35,946 nucleotides of DNA from CAZWUZ01 sp964637655 [NCBI: uncultured bacterium] (GTDB lineage Bacteria; DAOPZR01), in the NCBI GenBank assembly GCA_964637655.1, contig CAZWUZ010000006.1, forward strand, positions 1-35,946. The letters are read 5' to 3'. Below the pieces are notes generated by a model that saw only the letters and a list, made by a program, of their open reading frames with translations, was not told where the DNA came from and made no database searches. Below, piece after piece: positions 25,852-32,900 of the stretch. Numbering within the stretch: the first letter of the stretch is position 1; the number at the start of each line of letters is the position of its first letter. A program made the translations under genes and the position numbers.

Positions 25852-25892
25852 GGAGAAAAGAAGAAAAGAGAGAAGAAAAGGAGAAGAAAAGG
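25852..25892. repeat. 41-base uninterrupted purine tract
   Basis: Only A and G occur on the plus strand from 25852 to 25892, built from GAAAAG/GAGAAG-like units. The tract lies just upstream of the GH13 promoter and runs into the left end of the inverted-repeat element. It could form a bent or triplex-prone segment, or a slippage-prone tract. Confidence 0.8.
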
Positions 25893-26144
25893 TGCCACTC
25901 TTTCACATTTTCACATTTCATCTTGTGTATCAAATTGTAATTGCAAATGGATACACGAAGCAGTCGCTATTTTTATCCATAGATCAGCGCACAGGTTTCG
26001 CGTGTTTTACTGTCCTTACACGACGCACGCTTGCGGGTGTGAAGAAATAAGAAAACAGTTGTATTTTTGCGTATCACCGACATATCATTATGCCAAACAT
26101 GCGGATGTGAAAAACGAAATGTGAAAATGTGAAAGAGTGGCACC
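25891..26144. mobile_element. 254-bp element with perfect 29-bp terminal inverted repeats (MITE-like)
   Basis: The arm at 25891-25919 (starting GGTGCCACTC) is an exact reverse complement of 26116-26144 (ending GAGTGGCACC). Each arm carries two tandem copies of TTCACATT, which could be a protein-binding site. The interior is clearly AT-richer than the surroundings and shows no convincing gene. It holds small hairpins at 25925-25956 (7-bp stem) and 26018-26040. The flanks show no clear target-site duplication. The element sits between the fliD terminator and the GH13 promoter, a neutral landing place. A non-autonomous transposon remnant fits best. A structured RNA with a long closing stem is an alternative. 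Together with 26145-26205 and 25784-25890 this accounts for the 422-base gene-free stretch. Confidence 0.65.
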
Positions 26145-26157
26145 ATAGGAGCGCAGT

Positions 26158-26186
26158 AAAAATGCGCCGGCAGGACAGCCCGGCGC
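26158..26186 (-). terminator. Rho-independent terminator of fliD
   Basis: On the minus strand GCGCCGG (26180-26186) pairs perfectly with CCGGCGC (26164-26170) around a 9-base loop. It is followed by A and a run of five T (plus-strand AAAAA at 26158-26162). It lies 20 bases after the fliD stop. Confidence 0.82.
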
Positions 26187-26205
26187 GGGTTTGACGGACG
26201 GAAAA

Positions 26206-27621
26206 CTAATTGCCCAGCTGGCTCAGCTGTCCGGTCAGCCAGCTGGCGGTGTTCTGGAACTTGGCCAGCGCCATTTCGAGATTGGTGAAGGTGGTGCGGT
26301 AGCCCGCCTCGCGGCGCTCGAGAATGAGATCGAAGGCGTCGATGCGGTCCTGCAGCATGTCGATGGAGGACTGCATGGCGTCCTGCTGGTCGGCGAGCAG
26401 CCCGCCATACTGGGTCAGCGGGGTGAGGTACTCATCCATGCCCACCGCGATGCCCTCGTCGTAGCCGGCGCTGCCGTCGGTGTCCTTGGCGAACAGGGAA
26501 CGCACCGCGTCGGGGTTGGCAGTGATCGCCGCGCGCAGCGCGGTCTCGTCGATGATCAGCTTGTTGGCATCGCTGGTGCCGTAGGTGCCCAGCTCGACGC
26601 CGATGGCGCTGAGCGAGGTGTACTCGCCCGCGCTGCTGTAGCGGCCCATGGCGACATTGTAGAGGCGGTTTTCGATCTGCGTGGCGAAGATGTTGCCGGC
26701 CAGTTCGCCCGTGCCGCTGACCGCCCCGTCGCTGCCCAGGGTGATCTGCGTCTGCCGGCGGATGAAGTCGGTGCTGCTGTTGTACTGGTCGACCCATGCC
26801 TTGACCGCGTTGAAAATGCTGCCGGTATCGGTGGCGACGGTGAGCGTGGCGGCGCTGTAGTCGGCGGGCCAGGCGTCAATCCCGTCGATGCCGGTGACGT
26901 CCTGGAGGCTGATGGTCACCCCGGTGATGACGTCGTCGATGCCCGTGTTGGCGCTGCGCGTCACCTCGATGCCGTCGACGGAGAAAATGGCGTCCTGCGC
27001 CCCCTGCAGCTCGGTGACGAAGGTGTCGGGGGCGGAGATGACGTTGAGGTCGGTCATCAGCGTGCCGGACGTGTCGCTCAGGGTCAGCGTGTTGGCGCTG
27101 CCCGGCTCGGCCGCCTTGAGGATGAGGTGGTTGTCGACCACCGTGGCGCTGACCTCGTCCCCGTCAGCGTAGTCGGCGCTGTTGATGGCGGAAGCCACCT
27201 GCGCGAGTGTCTGCCCCGCGGTGACGCTGATGAGTTTGCCGTTGAGGGTGAAGGAGGAGTCGGCCCCGACCGTCCAGGCATCCGCCTGCTGCGCGCTGCG
27301 CACCTGCTGCGCCAGCGCCAGCTGCTTGACCTTGAGGTCGTAGGTGCCCGCGGTGGCGGTGTTGTCAGCCGTGGCGGTGAAGACGGAGGTGTCGGATGAG
27401 GTTGCGGTACGCCCCTGCCAGAGCGAGCTTTCGGTCAGCGCCTCGGATTTTGTTTTCAGGGAGAGGAGCCGGCTGTTGATGTCCTTCCAGGCGTCCTTGT
27501 CCCTGGTGTACTGGTTCTGGCGGTTGACCCACGCGGTAATCGGCTTGCGCTCGACCGCCATGAGCTGATCGATGGTGCTGTTCCAGTCGTTGCCGGTGGC
27601 GAGCCCTGAAATGGATCCCAT
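26206..27621 (-). CDS. fliD: Flagellar filament capping protein FliD (hook-associated protein 2)
   Basis: The 471-residue product forms the cap at the growing tip of the flagellar filament, where it guides flagellin assembly. The N-terminus SISGLATGNDWNSTIDQLMAVERKPI is the classic FliD_N start, and a heptad-rich helix follows (KDAWKDINSRLLSLKTKSEAL). The C-terminal FliD_C region runs from about residue 240 and ends with the second coiled-coil helix (FTNLEMALAKFQNTASWLTGQLSQLG). The length is normal. The frame continues up to 27711, but the ATG at 27621 gives the conserved start, has GGAGGGAG upstream and lies 29 bases after the predicted sigma-28 start point. No other flagellar gene (flagellin, fliS) is next to it, so it is an orphan locus within this window. 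Confidence 0.93.
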   Translation of the reverse strand: MGSISGLATGNDWNSTIDQLMAVERKPITAWVNRQNQYTRDKDAWKDINSRLLSLKTKSEALTESSLWQGRTATSSDTSVFTATADNTATAGTYDLKVKQLALAQQVRSAQQADAWTVGADSSFTLNGKLISVTAGQTLAQVASAINSADYADGDEVSATVVDNHLILKAAEPGSANTLTLSDTSGTLMTDLNVISAPDTFVTELQGAQDAIFSVDGIEVTRSANTGIDDVITGVTISLQDVTGIDGIDAWPADYSAATLTVATDTGSIFNAVKAWVDQYNSSTDFIRRQTQITLGSDGAVSGTGELAGNIFATQIENRLYNVAMGRYSSAGEYTSLSAIGVELGTYGTSDANKLIIDETALRAAITANPDAVRSLFAKDTDGSAGYDEGIAVGMDEYLTPLTQYGGLLADQQDAMQSSIDMLQDRIDAFDLILERREAGYRTTFTNLEMALAKFQNTASWLTGQLSQLGN

Positions 27622-27648
27622 AGGTCGTCTCCCTCCATGGAGTCGGTT

Positions 27649-27669
27649 GCTGCTCGATATATCGGCAGC
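27649..27669. repeat. Imperfect palindrome overlapping the fliD -10 box and start point
   Basis: GCTGC and GCAGC arms enclose the perfect palindrome CGATATATCG (27655-27664), with one bulged T at 27654. It overlaps the sigma-28-like -10 box (27659-27666) and the expected transcription start. It may be an operator or a 5' hairpin, or simply follow from the -10 sequence. Confidence 0.4.
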
Positions 27670-27686
27670 AGCGCCCGTATACTTTA
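27659..27686 (-). promoter_or_regulatory. Putative sigma-28 (FliA-type) promoter of fliD
   Basis: On the minus strand TAAAGTAT (27679-27686) and GCCGATAT (27659-27666) are separated by 12 bases. The class-3 flagellar consensus is TAAAGTTT-N11-GCCGATAA, so each box matches at 7 of 8 positions, with the spacer one base long. The start near 27650 gives a ~29-base leader containing GGAGGGAG. Confidence 0.72.
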
Positions 27687-27701
27687 TATGCCGGCAGAAT
27701 A

Positions 27702-27743
27702 AACGATACAATTAGAGCAAAACAGAGAGATATAACGATACAA
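27702..27743. promoter_or_regulatory. Two direct repeats AACGATACAA, 32 bases apart
   Basis: Identical 10-mers lie at 27702-27711 and 27734-27743. The start-to-start distance of 32 bases is close to three helical turns, so a regulator could bind both on one face. The second copy ends 9 bases before the flotillin -35 box, and the first begins 15 bases upstream of the fliD -35 box. Activator sites for either gene are possible. Confidence 0.45.
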
Positions 27744-27752
27744 AAAAGCCGG

Positions 27753-27781
27753 TTGACAGGGCGTGGGCGGTCGTGTAGCAT
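27753..27781 (+). promoter_or_regulatory. Putative sigma-70-type promoter of the flotillin-ATPase operon
   Basis: A perfect TTGACA (27753-27758), a 17-base spacer and TAGCAT (27776-27781, 4 of 6). Transcription would start near 27788, leaving a ~90-base leader before the ATG at 27878. Confidence 0.65.
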
Positions 27782-27877
27782 GAGCGCTGTACCCCAACTG
27801 CATATCCGTACCGGAACGCATTACCGGCCGCCGTGCGCGGCCGCGCCCATACACCTGCTGGTGGAAGGAGTTTCCGC

Positions 27878-29959
27878 ATGGATGGCATCTCGATGGTGAT
27901 TACCGGAGTTATCGGCCTGTTCGGCACGCTGGTTGTCCTGGCGGTGCTGTACGGGATATTGCGGGTGGTGATCGGCTGGACCTACCGCATCCCGCAGCAG
28001 GGGCAGGCGCTGGTGCGCACCGGCGTGGGGGGGATCCGCATCGCCTTCGAGTCGGGCATCTTCGTCTTCCCCATCGTGCACCGGCTGGAGATCATGGACA
28101 TCAGCGTCAAGCGCGTGGAAATCCACCGTGAGGGCTCGACGGGCCTGATCTGCAAGGACAACCTGCGCGCCGACATCAAGGTGACCTTCTACGTGCGCGT
28201 GGACAGCAAGTCCCCCGATCACGTCAAGGCGGTGGCGCAGATTCTCGGCTGCCAGCGCGCCTCGGACACGCAGGTGCTGGCGGAACTGTTCGAGCCGAAG
28301 TTCTCCGACGCGCTCAAGACCGCGGGGCGCGACTTCAACTTCGAGGACCTGCTCAACAAGCGCGCCGAGTTCCGCGACGCGATCAAGGTCCATGTCGGCA
28401 CCGACCTCAACGGTTACATCCTCGACGACGCGGCCATCGACATCCTCGAGCAGTCGAAAGTGGAAAAACTCGACCCGAACAACATCCTCGACGCCGAGGG
28501 AATCAAGCTGATCACCGAGCGCACGGCGGTACAGGCCATCCTGACCAACGAGCGCAACCGTGACAAGGAGCGCGAGATCAACAAGAAAAATGTCGAGACG
28601 CGCGAGATCGTGCTCGAGCAGAACAAGCAGCTGGCCGAGGCGGAGGAAAAGCAGAAGCGGGAGGTGGCCTCGATCAAGGCCCGCGAAGAAGCGGAAACGA
28701 TCAAATTCCAGCAGGAGCAGCGGCTGCGTCACGAGAAGGCGCGCATCGCCTCTGACGAGGAAATCCAGGTCAGCGAGGAGAACAAGAACCGGCAGATCAT
28801 CGTGGCCGCGCGCAACCGCGAGCGCACCGACGGGGTCGAGCAGGTGCGCGTGCAGAAGGACCGCCAGCTCGAGGACGTCGAGCGCGACAAGGTGGTGTCG
28901 CTCGCCGCCATCGAGAAGACCAAGGTGGTCGAGACCGAGCAGAAGAACATCCAGGAGGTGATCCGCGCCCGCGTCGCCGTGCAGAAGGACGTGGTCGTCG
29001 AGGAACAGCGCATCAAGGATACCGAGGCGTTCGCCACCGCCGAGCGCGAGAAAAAGGTGGTCATTACCATGGCCGAGGCGGAGGCGGAACAGGCGGTGGT
29101 GCGGCAGGTGAAGGCGGCGGAGGCGGCGAAACAGGCGGCGGAACTGAAGGCAGAACAGGACCTGCTGGTCGTGCTCAAGGCGGCCGAGGCGCAGCGCCAG
29201 GCGGCGGCCCTGCTCGCCGAGAAGCGCGTGACGGAGGCGACGGGCGAGCAGGAGGCGTCGGCCCGCATCGCCACCGGCAAGAAGGCGCTGGCCGAGGGGA
29301 TCACCGCCGAGCAGGCGGCCGCCGGGCTGGCGGAGGCGAACGTCATCGCCGCGCGGGCGGCGGCGCTGCAGAAGCAGGGGGAGACCGAAGCGAGCGTGGC
29401 GCAGCTGAAATTCAAGGCGGAAGCGGACGGCATCACCAAGAAGGCCGAGGCGATGAAACTGTTCCACGAGGCGGGGCGCCAGCACGAGGAATTCAAGCTG
29501 CGCCTCGGGGTGGAGAAGGATATCGCGCTGGCCGACATCGCCGTGCGCAAGGACATCGCCGCCAGCCAGGCGGAAGTGCTCGGCGAGGCGCTGAGCCACG
29601 CCAAGGTGGACATCGTCGGGGGCGAGACGCAGTTCTTCAGCAGTGTGGTCAACGCGGTGACGGGCGGGCGCATGGTCGATCACGCGGTCGACAGCAGCCG
29701 CGTGCTCGGTGATGTGCACGCGGCGCTCACCGCGGGGGGCGCGGAGGGGTTTGCCGCGCGCCTGCGCGAGCTGCTCGCCCGCTTCCCGCTCGGCAGCGAG
29801 GACGTGAAGAACCTGACCATCGCCGCGGCGCTGGCGAAACTGGCGGGCGTGGCGTCGGGCGCCGACGCGAAGCGTCTCGTGCGCGACCTGCTGACGCAGG
29901 CGCAGGAGCGCGGGCTGGCGGAAAAAAGGGTCGGCGACCTGCCGGGCGGGGGCGCCTGA
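27878..29959 (+). CDS. Flotillin-family (SPFH/Band 7) membrane scaffold protein, long form
   Basis: The 693-residue product starts with one membrane helix (residues ~5-30). The SPFH domain follows at ~33-210 (RIPQQGQALVRTGVGG, NLRADIKVTFYVRVD). A very long A/E/K/Q-rich helical region then runs to about residue 580, typical of flotillins such as YqiK, and the C-terminal ~110 residues end in a charged helical part. It is longer than ordinary bacterial flotillins (about 500-550). Flotillins oligomerise into membrane rafts or cage-like rings on the inner membrane. The ATG at 27878 has GGAAGGAG 7 bases upstream. Only 14 bases separate it from the giant ATPase, so the two are co-expressed and probably work together. 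Confidence 0.92.
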   Translation: MDGISMVITGVIGLFGTLVVLAVLYGILRVVIGWTYRIPQQGQALVRTGVGGIRIAFESGIFVFPIVHRLEIMDISVKRVEIHREGSTGLICKDNLRADIKVTFYVRVDSKSPDHVKAVAQILGCQRASDTQVLAELFEPKFSDALKTAGRDFNFEDLLNKRAEFRDAIKVHVGTDLNGYILDDAAIDILEQSKVEKLDPNNILDAEGIKLITERTAVQAILTNERNRDKEREINKKNVETREIVLEQNKQLAEAEEKQKREVASIKAREEAETIKFQQEQRLRHEKARIASDEEIQVSEENKNRQIIVAARNRERTDGVEQVRVQKDRQLEDVERDKVVSLAAIEKTKVVETEQKNIQEVIRARVAVQKDVVVEEQRIKDTEAFATAEREKKVVITMAEAEAEQAVVRQVKAAEAAKQAAELKAEQDLLVVLKAAEAQRQAAALLAEKRVTEATGEQEASARIATGKKALAEGITAEQAAAGLAEANVIAARAAALQKQGETEASVAQLKFKAEADGITKKAEAMKLFHEAGRQHEEFKLRLGVEKDIALADIAVRKDIAASQAEVLGEALSHAKVDIVGGETQFFSSVVNAVTGGRMVDHAVDSSRVLGDVHAALTAGGAEGFAARLRELLARFPLGSEDVKNLTIAAALAKLAGVASGADAKRLVRDLLTQAQERGLAEKRVGDLPGGGA

Positions 29960-29973
29960 CCGCGGGCTGACCC

Positions 29974-32900
29974 GTGGCGGAAAGCGCTCCCGCTGTTCCG
30001 GCCCCCGGGCTGGAAGCGGGCACCTACGAGATCCTGCGGCAGCGCCTGCGGGCGCAGGCGGACCTGCTGCGCGACCGGCTCGCGGTGCTCGACCGCGAGC
30101 GGCGTGCGGTGTTCGGCGCCATCCCCTTCGCGCTGCAGTCGACGGAGCGCATCACCACCGCCAACAACTGCGTGCCGCGCGACCTGGTGGCCATCGGCCC
30201 CGACTGCTTCCTGCTCGGCTATAACGTGCGCCTCGGGCTGCGCACGGAGACGAACCTCGCCGACGTTTTCGCCCGCTATTCCTACCGCGGGCACCAGTTC
30301 CACGAGGAGTCGCTCGACTGCCTGCAGAGCGGCGAGTTCGAGCGCGATTTCAAGGAACTCTACAAGTATTACCGCGCGGCCACCTTCTCGGCGTTCCGCG
30401 TCATCGGGCCGCACCTGTACATGGCTTTCCAGGTGGGGAAGACCGCGGACGACCTCAAGACCTTCAAGTGGGCGCTCGACAACGGCGTGCTCACCTATCT
30501 CGGCAACCGCTCCGACCACGAGTTCACCTACCCGCCGCAGCACGAATTCGCGTGGCGGCGCGCGGTGCGCGACTTCCACCGTCTCGGCACGCATCCGCAT
30601 GTCAGCATCGAGGACCGCGTTTTCGTCGAGTGCGTCGGGGGCGACCTGACGGTCAAGGTCGAGGACAACACCGAGACGGGCGAGGGCATCTACACCGAGC
30701 CGGTGGAAAACCGCGACCAGACGCTCGACGACGCGGAAATCCACTACGCCATCGTCGGGGCGCTGATCCTCCTGCGCCTCCGCCCCTTCCAGGAGAAGGC
30801 GTACCGCTACCTCGTCTACAGCGAGAAACTGCGCACGGTGTACCGCGTCGACGACATCGGCGAGGCGTGCGTGCTCCTCCCCGACGACCAGGGAATCGTC
30901 TTCCCGCACGGCTACGTGCTGCAGACGGGCGAGTGCAAGCGCTTCGACAACGATTTCACCGGCATGGTCTACGCCGGGCGCTGCGACGCGCCCAACGGCG
31001 AGGACTACCTGTACGACTTCCTCAACCGCGACACGGGGGTGGATATCGTCCTCGCCTACAACCGCATCGCGCAGAGCATGCAGCCGCCCATCATCTGCAA
31101 CGGGTTCGCGGTGTTCGACAGCGGCGCAATGGTGCTCTTCCGCAGCGACGACCAGCCGCAGAAGCATCACGCGCTGCAGGTCTGGCAGACGCCGTTCGTC
31201 GGGCGCAACGTCGTCCCGGCCGCGGCGCGCACCGACTCGTTCCTCTACAAACTGGGGAGCGCGACGGTGGTCAACGCGCTGGCCGAGGGGCACGAGATCC
31301 TCGCGCTGTGCGGCAAGGACGACACCTATGCCGGTCTGTACAGCGACCTCGTGCGCGCGACCGCGACCATGCTCGACACCTACTTCTGGCTGCACGAACC
31401 GGCGGCGGGCAGTCTGCGCGAGCCGCTGCAGGGGATCCGCACCGCCGCGTCCGCCGCCATCGCCGAGTACGAGAAGGTGGCGCGGCTCAAGCGCACGGCG
31501 CAGGCGGAACTGCAGCGGCAGCGGCAGGCGGTGGCGGAGCAGGTGCGGGCCATCGACTACTACGCGCTCAAGCGTATCGACGTCTTCGTGCAGCACCTGG
31601 CGGGGCTGCGGGCGCGGCGCGGCGCGCTGGTGACCGCGCGCGAGGTGCGCTATGTCGACCTGCCCGCGCTGGCGCAGCTCGAGCAGGAGGTGGCCGGGCA
31701 CGCGGAAAAGCTCTTCGGGCTGTGCGTGCAGTTTCTGCTCGGGGACGAGGCGCTCGCCCCCTATGCGCAGCGCGCGGAGGGGTTCCGCGCGCAGGTGCCG
31801 CAGGCGGCGACCGGCAAGGCGGCGACGGAACTGGCCGCGGCCATCAGCGCGGCGGCGGGCGAACTGGAGATGCTCATCGAGATCGTCGGCACGCTGAAGA
31901 TCGACGACGCGACGCAGACGACGCGCATCGTCGACCGCATCTCGACCATCTACGCCGCGCTCAACCAGGTCAAGTCGCTGGCGCAGGCGCGGCGGCGCGA
32001 CCTGGCGGGAGCGGAGGGAACGGCGCAGTTCGCGGCGCAGCTCAAGCTGCTGGCGCAGGCGGTCACCAACTACCTCGACCTGGCGTCTGACGCGGCGAAA
32101 TGCGACGAGTACCTGACCAAGCTGATGGTGCAACTCGAGGAACTCGAGGGCGCCTACGCCGACTTCGACGAGTTCCTGCCGCAGCTGGCGGCGAAGCGCG
32201 AGGAGATCTACGGCGCCTTCGCGGCGAAGAAGGTGCAGCTGGCGGAGGCGCGGCAGCGGCGCTGCAACGCGCTGGCGGAGACCGCCGAGCGCATCCTCAC
32301 CGGCATCCGTCACCGTGCCGCGTCGTTCGCCGCGCTCGACGACCTCAACGCCTACTTCGCGTCCGACCTGATGATCGACAAGGTGCGCGACACCGCGGCG
32401 AAACTGACCGCGGCGGAGGAAACCGTGCGCGCCGAGGAGATCCTCGGGCGCCTCAAGACCATTCAGCAGGACGCGGTGCGCCAGCTCAAGGACAAACTCG
32501 AACTGTACGTCGACGGGGCCAATGTCATCCGCTTCGGGACGCACCATTTCTCGGTCAACACCCAGCCGCTCGACCTGGCCATGGTCCTGCGTGACGGGGA
32601 GATGCACTACCACCTGACGGGCACCAACTACTTCGAACCGGTGACCGACGCGGAGTTTCTCGCCACGCGCGCGGTCTGGAATCGCGAGGTGGTGGCGGAG
32701 AGCCCGCAGGTCTACCGCGCCGAGTACCTCGCCTGGAGCATCCTGCGCGATGCGGTGATGCGCGGCAGCGCGGCGCTGGCGGAGTGGCGCGGGCATGACG
32801 CGGCGGCGCGCCTCGCGGCGGTGCGCGCGTTCATGGCGCCGCGCTACGCGGAAGGGTATGTCAAGGGGGTGCATGACACCGACGCGGCGCTGCTGCTCGG

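Noticed and set aside
25891-26144. The inverted repeat considered as a transcription terminator.
   Set aside because: The arms are 196 bases apart and lack a T-run, while a proper terminator already exists at 26158-26186.
27821-29719. A 632-codon minus-strand frame rich in leucine, histidine and arginine.
   Set aside because: It mirrors the repetitive A/E/K coding of the flotillin helix and covers the flotillin promoter-proximal region; no start signals.
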